From the NCBI GenBank assembly GCA_003446605.1, contig DMDF01000037.1, forward strand, positions 1-22,429: 22,429 bases of DNA, written 5' to 3'. Made by a program: the position numbers and the translations under genes. Positions 15,539 through 22,429 of this stretch are shown piece by piece (position 1 is the stretch's first letter; each line of letters opens with the position of its first letter). The notes under the pieces were generated by a model, which was given only the letters and a program-made list of their open reading frames with translations, did no database searches and was not told the DNA's origin. This DNA comes from Anaerolineaceae bacterium (GTDB lineage Bacteria; Chloroflexota; Anaerolineae; Anaerolineales; Anaerolineaceae).

Positions 15539-15742
15539 ATGAAAATGGTAACTAGGATCAAAGAATACAGAGCTAAAAACAACATGACTCAAGAAGATCT
15601 AGCTACTATTGTAGGGGTCAGGCGAGAGACGATCGTACACCTTGAAAATGGCAGATACAACCCTTCTCTGAAGCTTGCCTTTACTATTGCAAAAGTGTTC
15701 GATGCAACCATTGAGGATCTTTTTACCTTTACGGAAGAATAA
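15539..15742 (+). CDS. Small XRE-family transcriptional regulator
   Basis: This is a 67-residue single-domain HTH protein. The helix-turn-helix runs from about 15 to 40 (MTQEDLATIVGVRRETIVHLE). It ends with the family pattern NGRYNPSLKLAFTIAKVFDATIEDLF. Such short regulators, typical of the YozG-like group, usually bind palindromes as dimers. It starts directly after the DUF3796 stop, with GGTGAT six bases upstream. An ATG two codons later is also possible. The operator pair at 15142-15178 suggests self-regulation of the two-gene unit. Confidence 0.9.
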   Translation: MKMVTRIKEYRAKNNMTQEDLATIVGVRRETIVHLENGRYNPSLKLAFTIAKVFDATIEDLFTFTEE

Positions 15743-15829
15743 ATAACAAATTAATAATATGATAGTATGATTGTTTCGTGCCTGGGCTAAGAAGTTCTCT
15801 GTTACTCTGCTTTCAAGGATGCCCTTCCC

Positions 15830-15858
15830 TTGACGGGTGTGGGGATGCTGGGTACAAT
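15830..15858 (+). promoter_or_regulatory. Sigma-70 promoter of tRNA-Gly
   Basis: TTGACG (15830-15835) and TACAAT (15853-15858) are 17 bp apart. They lie 11 bp before the mature tRNA, implying a leader of about five bases. Confidence 0.8.
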
Positions 15859-15869
15859 CTTAAATCTAA

Positions 15870-15941
15870 GCGGGCGTCGCCAAGTGGTAAGGCATCAGCC
15901 TTCCAAGCTGATATTCGTGGGTTCGAGTCCCATCGCCCGCT
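15870..15941 (+). tRNA. tRNA-Gly (anticodon TCC)
   Basis: The full cloverleaf can be paired. The acceptor stem is GCGGGCG with CGCCCGC. The D stem is GCC/GGC and the anticodon stem TCAGC/GCTGA, with loop CTTCCAA. The T stem is GTGGG/CCCAT around TTCGAGT. The discriminator is T, and CCA is not encoded. It is 72 bases long. TCC reads GGA and, with wobble, GGG. Confidence 0.95.
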
Positions 15942-15958
15942 CTTTGGTTTTAAATATC

Positions 15959-16084
15959 CTATAATCTTATGATTTTTTCAAAATCCCCCCGGCATGTTTT
16001 TTTAATAACATCATCAATGTAAATTCCACAACATCCTACCGGGACTGCTGGTATTTGTGGCTTTTTCGTGTTCCTGGTTCTCAT
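15959..16084 (-). CDS. Possible small cysteine-containing peptide (uncertain)
   Basis: The ATG at 16084 to TAG gives 41 residues: a basic N-terminus, then IPAVPVGCCGIYIDDV, then CRGDFEKIIRL. The composition looks protein-like (two adjacent Cys, a third later, charged ends). However, there is no ribosome site, no known family, and a second overlapping frame begins at an ATG at 16094. It may equally be a decayed gene end. Confidence 0.2.
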   Translation of the reverse strand: MRTRNTKKPQIPAVPVGCCGIYIDDVIKKTCRGDFEKIIRL

Positions 16085-16285
16085 TTTTTTTCATTGCAGC
16101 ATTGCACAATCGAAAAAAAGTGCATGTGTTCCAAGCTTACGTAAAGCGTATATTACACGGGTATCGCTTCGGAAGCATCATCACTCGTAGCGGAGCAGAA
16201 CAGTAAAACGGTACGCCAGCATAATGCCTTGTGACTACGTGAACCCCAAAAAAAGATGGTTATTCTGGCGATGCGGGGTGTGGAG

Positions 16286-16541
16286 ATGATGACTCCAAAA
16301 GTCTATTCCTTCAAGGATCTGAAAGCAGCTGAGAACAACACCAATACAGTTATGACTAGGGAATTAGCCCTCGAGACCTATAGTTATCGTGTACCCTCAC
16401 GCTGGAGTTCTCCGATGGCAGTACCTATAAATTTATCCCGGAAAATATCAATGGCAAACAAGGTGGCAACGCGAGGGGAAACTGGTGAAAAACATTTGTG
16501 TTCTTGAAGAGAAACTGCATAGGCTTATCACAAACCAGTAG
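16286..16541 (+). pseudogene. Remnant of a small gene with two frameshifts
   Basis: A frame starting MMTPKVYSFKDLKAAENN runs to about LETYSYRV near 16392. After a one-base shift, the next frame reads TLTLEFSDGSTYKFIPE and on to ARGNW, ending at 16488. After a second one-base shift it reads VKNICVLEEKLHRLITNQ and stops at 16541. Joined, the three pieces give a plausible protein of about 80 residues, with a beta-strand centre and a helical end. No family is recognised. The single-base disruptions suggest decay. Confidence 0.35.
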
Positions 16542-16917
16542 GATGTTTTCGTTGATCAATATTCCATAACGTCCTTGTTATAATGGAGAGTCCTTTTCTT
16601 ATTACTGTAAGAATGTAGTTGACAAATGAATTTTCGGTACATGAAAACATATATAAATTGGATGGAAATCGCCATTGACACAGAAACTGCCATTTTCTCA
16701 TTACTTGGAAAACAACCACGAAAATTGAGGTATTGTTTTTAACAAGAATTGTTCAACCAAGAGATTAAGCGACATGCAAAGATGTTCATGCTTTTCCTGG
16801 TGGTAAATCAAGTTAATGTTTGAAAATATAGAGCAGTTAGAATATTATCTAGATAGTTGAAAGGATATAGAGTTGAATTTATGAAAAATTTGCATCTTAT
16901 TAGTGAATATCAATATC

Positions 16918-16929
16918 CTGTATATACAG
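16918..16929. promoter_or_regulatory. 12-bp palindrome CTGTATATACAG upstream of the GT-C-like gene
   Basis: This perfect dyad lies 39 bp before the ATG at 16969. It resembles a shortened LexA box (CTGT..ACAG), but the spacing is four rather than eight. It may be an operator, or chance in AT-rich DNA. Confidence 0.25.
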
Positions 16930-16968
16930 TAAAGTAAAGAATAAACCCTGATTGATATTGGAGATTAA

Positions 16969-18537
16969 ATGAATTCAACTGGAACAGTAAAACCATTCAT
17001 CAGTAAAGAAAACCGTATTTTCCTAATCGTATGTTTGTCACTTATTTGTCTTTCAATAATTCCCCGTTGGTCATATCTGGGAGATATAAGCTGGTGGTGG
17101 CGCTCTGCACAAACATTAATGACGTCTTTTTGGTTTGAGAAAGAAGGGATATCATTAATGAATTATCAAACTCCCATTTATGGATATCCGTGGCAGGTCC
17201 CTTTTGAATTTCCCCTTTATCAAGCGATAGGTGTGATTATTACGAGAATCGGTTCGTTCTTGGGGATATTTCATAATTTATATACGGGTATGCATCTTAC
17301 AAGCCTCATCTGTTTTTATGCATCTGCGATATTTCTGATTCTTCTATGTTGGGAACATTTTCAAGATCGTGCATTGGTGTTGATTATTTTAATTCTGTAT
17401 CTTTGGCTTCCCTACAATGTGCGATACAGCACTGAAATACTGATGGATTATTTAGCGGTTACTTTTGCCCTTGGATATGTGTATTTTTTTACAAAATGGA
17501 TCAATGTCCCAGTGCGGTACAAGTATTTTATTTTGGGAACAATATTTGGAATTTTAGGATGTTTGGTTAAAGTAACGACAATGGGGATTGTTGTGATTCC
17601 TGTTATTTTGATGATCCTTAAATTGATAAAAGAACAAAACATACAGTTTGATTTTTCAATATTTAAAAAGGAAAATATACATAAAATACTAAAAAATCGA
17701 ACCCTGATCTATTTTTGTATTGGTTCCATTCTAATTCCTTTGTGTTCCGCTGTGCTTTGGACAATGCATTCTGATGCAATAAAAAACGCGAACATTGCTA
17801 CGGTATGGCTTACATCTTCAAATCTATCTAATTGGAATTATGGTACTTTTGCTCAAAAAACAAGCTTTTCCAACTGGGTCGAATGGTTTTCAAAAATACA
17901 TGACTTCTTCCTGTTTGGTCCGCTGATAGTCTTTCCATTTATTGGAATGTTATACATGAACAAAATATCGAAGGAGGGGCAAGATTTTTTTAGTGCGGCA
18001 GTTTTGAGTCCATTGTTGACAATTTTTATATTTTTCAATCTTTATCTTCACGAGTATTACTATATTGCAATTTCACCGTTTATGAGCGTTGTAGTAGGAG
18101 TGGGAATTTTCTGTTTCATTAAATATGTTATTCCCAATAATAAATGGCTATATATTTTTTCCCTGTTCTTAGCTGGATTTGTTATCATGCAGTCAGTTGA
18201 AAAAGTGAAATTGATGCGAGCAGAAACTGAAAATTCCATTGCTTACTTCAACGCAAATACCATCCCATTAGCAAGAAAGACCAAGGTTTTAACAACGGAA
18301 AAAGAATATGTTATTTCTATTCAAAATGATTGGTCTCCTAACTTCTTGTTATATACAGAAAGAAAAGGATTGGTTTATACACCCCGCGAAAAAGACAAAG
18401 ATATATGCAATATAGTCGATAGCATCAACTATACGATAGTTGTTGGCCCTGAAAACTCAACCGATTTTGACGTGATTTTAAGGTGTTTTAAATATTCCGA
18501 GATGATCGAACCGGGAATTTATAGGGTCAGTAATTAG
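16969..18537 (+). CDS. Polytopic GT-C-like membrane glycosyltransferase (GT39/ArnT-type)
   Basis: The 522-residue protein starts after TTGGAGATTAA, a clear ribosome site. After a first helix (about 18-35), a loop carries GDISWWWRS and, later, PFEFPLYQ (about 80-87), features of the large periplasmic loop of lipid-sugar-dependent transferases. Around ten further hydrophobic helices follow to about residue 410. A soluble C-terminal domain of about 110 residues (after KVKLMRAETENS) then follows. YSTEILMDYLAV near 145-156 matches the RY/S..E..D..A pattern common in the GT39/ArnT group. It probably moves a sugar from a polyprenyl phosphate donor to an acceptor outside the cytoplasm. The donor is unknown. 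Confidence 0.75.
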   Translation: MNSTGTVKPFISKENRIFLIVCLSLICLSIIPRWSYLGDISWWWRSAQTLMTSFWFEKEGISLMNYQTPIYGYPWQVPFEFPLYQAIGVIITRIGSFLGIFHNLYTGMHLTSLICFYASAIFLILLCWEHFQDRALVLIILILYLWLPYNVRYSTEILMDYLAVTFALGYVYFFTKWINVPVRYKYFILGTIFGILGCLVKVTTMGIVVIPVILMILKLIKEQNIQFDFSIFKKENIHKILKNRTLIYFCIGSILIPLCSAVLWTMHSDAIKNANIATVWLTSSNLSNWNYGTFAQKTSFSNWVEWFSKIHDFFLFGPLIVFPFIGMLYMNKISKEGQDFFSAAVLSPLLTIFIFFNLYLHEYYYIAISPFMSVVVGVGIFCFIKYVIPNNKWLYIFSLFLAGFVIMQSVEKVKLMRAETENSIAYFNANTIPLARKTKVLTTEKEYVISIQNDWSPNFLLYTERKGLVYTPREKDKDICNIVDSINYTIVVGPENSTDFDVILRCFKYSEMIEPGIYRVSN

Positions 18538-18597
18538 ATATTTTTTGAATGATTATTGTTCATCGATTGCGATTGATATTTTCTGAGGAGGCATTCA

Positions 18598-18675
18598 GTG
18601 AGTATGAGCATATCTAGTAATATTGCAATGGAAAGTTGTTTGGCGGCGAAAAACACAAGACGAAATCTTGATTGA
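18598..18675 (+). CDS. Possible 25-residue leader or small protein with ideal ribosome site
   Basis: GAGGAGG at 18585-18591 is followed after six bases by GTG, and two codons later by ATG. The frame reads MSMSISSNIAMESCLAAKN and then a basic end, stopping at 18675, 60 bp before the oxidoreductase start. The ribosome site is the strongest in this AT-rich region, which argues for translation. It could be a leader peptide, a genuine small protein, or the surviving 5' end of a deleted gene. No family is recognised. Confidence 0.35.
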   Translation: MSMSISSNIAMESCLAAKNTRRNLD

Positions 18676-18735
18676 TACAAAGACTAATTTTATTAACTGT
18701 CATCACAGGATTGAGACGTACTAATGGGAATAATA

Positions 18736-20061
18736 ATGAATAATTTTGATGTAGTAATTATCGGTGGTGGTTTATCTGGTCTGTCAGCTGCTTATGATTT
18801 AGGGAAAAGAGGTTATCATGTTGTTCTTCTTGAACAACATGATAACCTCGGAGGTTTAGCCAGTTCTTTTGAGTTTGATGGTCAAACTATCGAAAGGTTT
18901 TATCATTTTATTTGTCGCGCTGATTATGAATATTTTGAAATGCTTGAAGAACTAGGGATTAGTGAAGCATTAAGATGGAAAACTGGTGTGACAAAGTATT
19001 TTTATGATGGTGCGTTATATAATTTTTCTACGCCTTTTGATCTAATAGCTTTTGATGCGATCCCATTCTGGGGGCGAATTAGATTTGGACTAAATATTAT
19101 TAAAGATCGTTATCATAAGCAATGGCAAACGATCGATGGTATTTCAGCCAAAGATTGGTTAATCGGGAAAATTGGAGAAAAAGCTTACAATGTTATCTGG
19201 GATCCTTTACTAAAAGTAAAATTTGGTGAATATTATGATCAAATTTCTGCTGCCTGGATGTGGCATAGAATATGGCGGGTGGCAAAATCTAGAAAATATA
19301 TTTGGCAACCCGAAAAACTGGGATACCTTAAAGGGGGAACGCAAACCCTGGTGAATGCTTTAATTGAAAAGATTCAGCAATATCCAAATGTTACGATTCG
19401 TAAGGGGATGAAAGTTTCTGAATTAAATGTGGTTGAACAACAAGTGAATTCTATTAGATTGCAGAACGGGGAAAAGATTCATTGTGGATATGTTATCTCA
19501 ACAATACCTCTCAATAATCTAAAGAAAATGCTCTCGCCAGCTGTTGCTCAAGATGCAATAGAGCAATATGATTATATTGCTGTTGTATGTGGTTTATTAA
19601 AATTAAAACATAAAATCACGGATGGCTTTTGGGTAAATATCAATGATCCACATATACCATTCAATGGCATTATCGAATATTCCAATCTAAATCAAGAGAT
19701 TTGTGAAGGGGAAGATAGCGGCTATGTATATATACCTTACTATCTCAACGAAAATCATCCTAGATATCAATTTCCAGATGAGCAATTAATCCGAGAGTTT
19801 TTGGATGGATTGAAGAGAATCAATCCAAATTTTAATGATGATTGGATCATTGATTATAAGATCAGTCGTGCAAAAAACGCGCAGGCAATATGTTATAAAA
19901 ATTTTAAGCAAATTCTGCCTGAGTTACACACAGATATAAAAGGTTTATTAATTACCGATTCGGTTTTGTATTATCCCGAGGATAGGACTATTAGTGGATC
20001 GATAAGATTGGGTAGAAAAGCGGCAAAATATATAAGTGATGAGAAAACAAAAAATGCTTGA
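18736..20061 (+). CDS. FAD-dependent oxidoreductase (amine-oxidase/protoporphyrinogen-oxidase-like)
   Basis: This is a 441-residue flavoprotein from the ATG at 18736. An ATG four codons upstream (18724) is possible, but neither has a strong ribosome site. The FAD-binding dinucleotide motif is at residues 8-20 (IIGGGLSGLSAAY). Glu33 for the ribose lies at the end of the second strand, followed by NLGGLASSF. The rest has the substrate-domain character of amine oxidases, including a GTQTLVNALIEKI segment and a C-terminal SGSIRLGRKAA flavin contact. Such proteins occur in polysaccharide and lipid-glycan loci, where their substrates are mostly unknown. The 5' end carries a perfect 18-bp inverted repeat. 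The stop overlaps the methyltransferase gene. Confidence 0.85.
   Translation: MNNFDVVIIGGGLSGLSAAYDLGKRGYHVVLLEQHDNLGGLASSFEFDGQTIERFYHFICRADYEYFEMLEELGISEALRWKTGVTKYFYDGALYNFSTPFDLIAFDAIPFWGRIRFGLNIIKDRYHKQWQTIDGISAKDWLIGKIGEKAYNVIWDPLLKVKFGEYYDQISAAWMWHRIWRVAKSRKYIWQPEKLGYLKGGTQTLVNALIEKIQQYPNVTIRKGMKVSELNVVEQQVNSIRLQNGEKIHCGYVISTIPLNNLKKMLSPAVAQDAIEQYDYIAVVCGLLKLKHKITDGFWVNINDPHIPFNGIIEYSNLNQEICEGEDSGYVYIPYYLNENHPRYQFPDEQLIREFLDGLKRINPNFNDDWIIDYKISRAKNAQAICYKNFKQILPELHTDIKGLLITDSVLYYPEDRTISGSIRLGRKAAKYISDEKTKNA
18809..18849. repeat. Perfect 18-bp inverted repeat with 5-bp loop inside the oxidoreductase gene
   Basis: The arms GAGGTTATCATGTTGTTC (18809-18826) and its exact complement (18832-18849) flank TTCTT. 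They encode residues 25-38 of the FAD domain, including the conserved Glu33. The mRNA would fold into a very stable hairpin about 75 bases after the start codon. Confidence 0.95.
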
Positions 20062-20728
20062 AGACAACAAGAAAGTAATTGAGACTTTATACCAGAATCG
20101 ATTTAATCATGAGGAAATACAAAAAAAAGAGAAAGTATGGAGAATTCTGTGTAAATACTTTTTCCAAAAATATATTCATCAAAGTGATGTTGTCATTGAT
20201 ATCGGTACGGGCTTTTGTGAATTTATAAATAACATAGAGTGCAAAAAGAAAATAGGATTAGATATTAACCCTATAACAAAATTATATGCTAATAGTGATG
20301 TAGAGATTATAAACGAATCGGCAGATAATATTGTTTCGGTAGCCAGTGATACCATTGACGTTGCTTTTGTAAGCAATTTTTTTGAACATCTTCCTAATAA
20401 AGAAATTCTTTCCAAATCTCTAGAAGAAATACATAGAATTCTAAAGGCTGGAGGTAAAATATGTATCCTTCAACCGAATATAGCTGTGTTAAATGGAAAA
20501 TATTGGGATTTTTATGATCACAATATTCCCCTTTCGCATAAAAGTATGGCGGAAGCTTTGCTTCTATCTGGATTTAGAATCGTAGAAATAAAAGCCAAAT
20601 TTTTACCCTATACGACAAAAAGCAAACTACCCCGCACTCCACTCCTTGTTAGATTGTACTTATTATGTCCATTTCTACATAGTTTTTTGGGTGGTCAAGC
20701 ATGGCTTGTGGCTGAAAAAATTAATTAG
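20036..20728 (+). CDS. Class I SAM-dependent methyltransferase
   Basis: The 230-residue protein has motif I VVIDIGTGFCEF at about 52-63. The ribose-binding acid is in IGLDINP near 73-79. A post-motif SNFFEHLPN near 114-122 follows, then RILKAGGKICILQPN. This layout is the Methyltransf_11/UbiE-like fold. Residues up to 50 form a helical cap, and the basic C-terminus is rich in hydrophobic residues (around LLVRLYLLCPFLHSF), which could associate with membranes. It overlaps the oxidoreductase gene by 26 bp from the GTG at 20036, or 23 bp from the ATG at 20039. An ATG at 20054 would shorten it by six residues. The substrate is probably a lipid, sugar or quinone-like head group. Confidence 0.85.
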   Translation: MMRKQKMLEDNKKVIETLYQNRFNHEEIQKKEKVWRILCKYFFQKYIHQSDVVIDIGTGFCEFINNIECKKKIGLDINPITKLYANSDVEIINESADNIVSVASDTIDVAFVSNFFEHLPNKEILSKSLEEIHRILKAGGKICILQPNIAVLNGKYWDFYDHNIPLSHKSMAEALLLSGFRIVEIKAKFLPYTTKSKLPRTPLLVRLYLLCPFLHSFLGGQAWLVAEKIN

Positions 20729-20843
20729 ACAAGAAGATTAAAAGACGACACCTCAATGATTTAATTGAGCAATATGATTTTAAGGCAAATTTGTCTCATG
20801 CAACTGCAAATAAATTATATGTATCTAGCTATTGAAGGGAATA

Positions 20844-21905
20844 ATGACTGATCTAAATATAAATTTAAAAAAGAAGAGAAATAATGCGCCGGTTGCTATT
20901 CAACATACAACGCCCTCTAAAAATGAGGTTTTTGAATCTGTAAGAAAAACAATGGAATTAGCTAGGTGGAAAAACTTTATTTCCCCGGGCGCTAAAGTTG
21001 TATTAAAACCAAATTTAGGATGGGATAAGTTAATACCCGGTGCAATTAGTTCTCCATGGGTGGTGGAAGCTGTTATTTTAGTGATTCGCGAGTATGTTAG
21101 TGAGATTTCAATCATCGAATCAGATCAAGTTGTTTGTAATGTCGAGAAGGTTGTTCGTTTAACAGGCATTTATCAAATATGTGAAAAATACAATATTCCC
21201 TGGGTGAATATGTCAAAGGGAAAGTTTGTGCAATATAAAAGTGATGGAAGGCTCGTTCTGAATGATATCAAGATCCCGGAAATATTATCAGATACAGAAC
21301 TCATCACAATCCCATTAATGAAAACTCATAATAAATCCACAATCACGGGAGCAATCAAGAATCAGTGGGGTTGCTTGCAGGAACTTCGGCATAATTTTCA
21401 CCCGGTTCTCTCAAAAGCGTTGGTGGATGTTTGCTGGTTCACCCAACCGCGATTTGCGGTAATGGATGCAACCATTGCATTAGAAGGAAACGGACCCAAA
21501 TCTGGGATTCCTAAAGAAATGAATATGGTTTTAGCCTCCGGTAATATAGTAGGGATTGATGCAACAGCAGCGCGTATCATGGGGTTTAATCCTCATGAAA
21601 TTGAACATTTGAACTTGTGTGCGGAATTCGGATATGGTTCTTTAGATCCCGTTGTGATTGGTGCAGAAATTGAATCCATTAAAACTGAGTTCATTCCTGC
21701 TAAACATAATTTGGTCTCAAAAGCTGAAATCATTTTAAGAAAAACATTTTTTTCCAAACTCCTATTCCAAACCCCCTTATTAAAGGTTCTTACTTTCATC
21801 ACTCGAAGGTACTATGATATATGGGATTTTTTTGTAGGACGAAAAATTAGAAAAGATATCTCAAAGTCCGGATATTTTGCCTCATTTACTGAGATTAACA
21901 AATAG
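20844..21905 (+). CDS. DUF362-family protein without ferredoxin domain
   Basis: The 353-residue protein starts at the ATG at 20844, four bases after AAGGGA. A TTG four codons earlier is less likely. DUF362 features in order are KPNLGW at 55-60, PLMKTHNKSTITGAIKN at 157-173, Asp208, EGNGPKSG at 214-221 and GIDATAARIMG at 237-247. Many DUF362 proteins carry a 4Fe-4S ferredoxin module. Here the C-terminal 85 residues have no cysteine clusters and are basic and amphipathic, perhaps contacting the membrane. The function of the family is unsettled. It follows the methyltransferase by 115 bp and closes the AT-rich cassette. Confidence 0.82.
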   Translation: MTDLNINLKKKRNNAPVAIQHTTPSKNEVFESVRKTMELARWKNFISPGAKVVLKPNLGWDKLIPGAISSPWVVEAVILVIREYVSEISIIESDQVVCNVEKVVRLTGIYQICEKYNIPWVNMSKGKFVQYKSDGRLVLNDIKIPEILSDTELITIPLMKTHNKSTITGAIKNQWGCLQELRHNFHPVLSKALVDVCWFTQPRFAVMDATIALEGNGPKSGIPKEMNMVLASGNIVGIDATAARIMGFNPHEIEHLNLCAEFGYGSLDPVVIGAEIESIKTEFIPAKHNLVSKAEIILRKTFFSKLLFQTPLLKVLTFITRRYYDIWDFFVGRKIRKDISKSGYFASFTEINK

Positions 21906-22038
21906 TGAATAAGAATGAAGAATTCTAAATAGATTTTCCAGGTTTATTTCTTGCCCTGTGTGTTCAAATTTCTGAATGATGGGGGATAGGTAAATATATT
22001 TATGGTATCGTTTATCCTTTTATCATCTATTGCTTCCG

Positions 22039-22054
22039 AGATGGATATCCATCT
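22039..22054. promoter_or_regulatory. 16-bp perfect palindrome upstream of the lipoprotein gene
   Basis: AGATGGATATCCATCT lies 80 bp before the lipoprotein ATG in a 229-bp intergenic region. It is upstream of a weak candidate promoter (TTTATA and TATTAT at 22086-22091). It could be a dimer-binding operator. A dyad of this size can also appear by chance about once in a few windows of this length. Confidence 0.35.
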
Positions 22055-22134
22055 GTGGGGGGATTTATAAACTGCGGAACAGGTTTATTATCAGGTAAAA
22101 TCATTCCATTGAGTTTTTGAAAGGGAGACTCTTC

Positions 22135-22429
22135 ATGAAACGAAAAATATCAGTACTTCTAGTTGTACTTATGGCTATGTTGACCGCCTGCGCAAAAGCA
22201 CCGGCTGTCTCCACCGATATCAATTTACCCGAAGGCATCGTGGATGCCAACGGCGGACCGGTTTTGATTACCGGCGCCTTTGATTACACCAACGACTTCG
22301 TGCTGGAAACTTATTATGTCGAACATGCGGTCATGCTGACCGATATGACCGGTTTTATCCTGCGCGATCTGGAATGGGAACTTCCCATTGCAGGAAGAGC
22401 GGCGGGTAGGGGAAGAGTGGAGATCTCGG
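22135..22429 (+). CDS. Secreted lipoprotein (5' part only)
   Basis: The frame opens at an ATG preceded by AAGGGAG about eight bases upstream and runs off the right edge after 98 codons. It begins with MKRK, a hydrophobic core to about residue 15, and the lipobox LTAC with Cys19 as the lipidated residue. It is therefore exported and anchored in a membrane. The mature part starts with a short Pro/Ala/Ser linker. A beta-rich sequence follows (GPVLITGAFDYTNDFVLETYYVEHAV) that I cannot assign to a family. Base composition returns to that of the left half, so the AT-rich segment ends just before this gene. Confidence 0.8.
   Translation, partial: MKRKISVLLVVLMAMLTACAKAPAVSTDINLPEGIVDANGGPVLITGAFDYTNDFVLETYYVEHAVMLTDMTGFILRDLEWELPIAGRAAGRGRVEIS

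Larger units (their letters stand above)
15942..16968. other. Gene-poor AT-rich stretch (about 1 kb)
   Basis: No intact, recognisable gene is seen between tRNA-Gly and the GT-C-like gene. It holds a possible 41-residue minus-strand reading frame (15959-16084), a frameshifted coding remnant (16286-16541), a promoter-like extended -10 TGTTATAAT at 16576-16584, and a 12-bp palindrome at 16918-16929. No integrase, no repeat of the tRNA 3' end and no IS ends were found. Confidence 0.6.

Noticed and set aside
15919..15941. tRNA-Gly 3' end as an attachment site for an integrated element
   Set aside because: No second copy of the 3' end and no integrase gene were seen in the window.
15778..15972. 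64-residue plus-strand frame across the tRNA
   Set aside because: It covers the tRNA promoter and the whole tRNA-Gly gene, which explain the sequence.
16528..16719. 63-residue minus-strand frame
   Set aside because: It has no ribosome site, no family resemblance and random-looking composition in AT-rich DNA.
16918..16929. LexA/SOS box
   Set aside because: CTGT and ACAG are separated by four bases, not the eight of the classic enterobacterial box, and the downstream gene is not a repair gene. It is kept only as a low-confidence palindrome.
20725..20835. 36-codon open frame between the methyltransferase and DUF362 genes (HLNDLIEQYDFKANL in it)
   Set aside because: It has no start codon with a ribosome site and is too short to judge. 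It may be a gene remnant, but there is no second line of support.
1..22429. CRISPR arrays, insertion sequences, rRNA
   Set aside because: No regularly spaced repeats of suitable length, no transposase-like frames and no rRNA segments were found.

Overview
The window looks like a chromosomal segment from a Chloroflexota bacterium, most likely Anaerolineae. This is inferred from the overall flavour of the proteins and the mix of gene families; no rRNA or phylogenetic marker proves it. Codon use is moderate-GC from 1 to about 15050. It becomes clearly AT-rich from about 15080 to about 22100, then returns to the first composition in the last gene.

Region 1 (8199 to 1, minus strand) is one long, tightly packed gene run. 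It reads DUF951 small zinc-type protein, tsaE, tsaB, type-4 uracil-DNA glycosylase, nucleotide-sugar 6-dehydrogenase, UDP-glucuronate-epimerase-like SDR, Wzx-type flippase, GT4 glycosyltransferase, and a polytopic GT-C-like protein that runs off the left edge. Most junctions are 1-4 bp overlaps (ATGA, TAATG). Housekeeping tRNA-modification and repair genes therefore appear to be co-transcribed with a surface-polysaccharide pathway: sugar acid synthesis, sugar transfer and lipid-linked export.

Region 2 (8217-11090, plus strand) diverges from region 1 through two overlapping -10 elements. It holds a site-2-type M50 protease, a TyrA-like NAD-binding protein lacking the usual catalytic histidines, and galactokinase. 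It closes with a strong bidirectional hairpin terminator shared with the convergent phosphoribosyltransferase gene (11091-11645).

Region 3 (11646-15008) has an intergenic segment with a terminator-like hairpin and three tandem 11-bp repeats. Then come an O6-alkylguanine-DNA alkyltransferase, the GTPase era, a YhhN-family membrane protein coupled to era, and a convergent YitT-family membrane protein.

Region 4 (15080-22134) is AT-rich and accessory-looking. A two-gene operon of DUF3796 membrane protein plus XRE regulator has a pair of 16-bp inverted-repeat operators 21 bp apart at its promoter. A tRNA-Gly(TCC) with a clear sigma-70 promoter follows, then about 1 kb of gene-poor, apparently decayed DNA. 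After that comes a cassette of GT-C-like membrane protein, FAD-dependent oxidoreductase, SAM methyltransferase and DUF362 protein. The oxidoreductase gene carries a perfect 18-bp inverted repeat near its 5' end. The window ends in the start of a lipoprotein gene.
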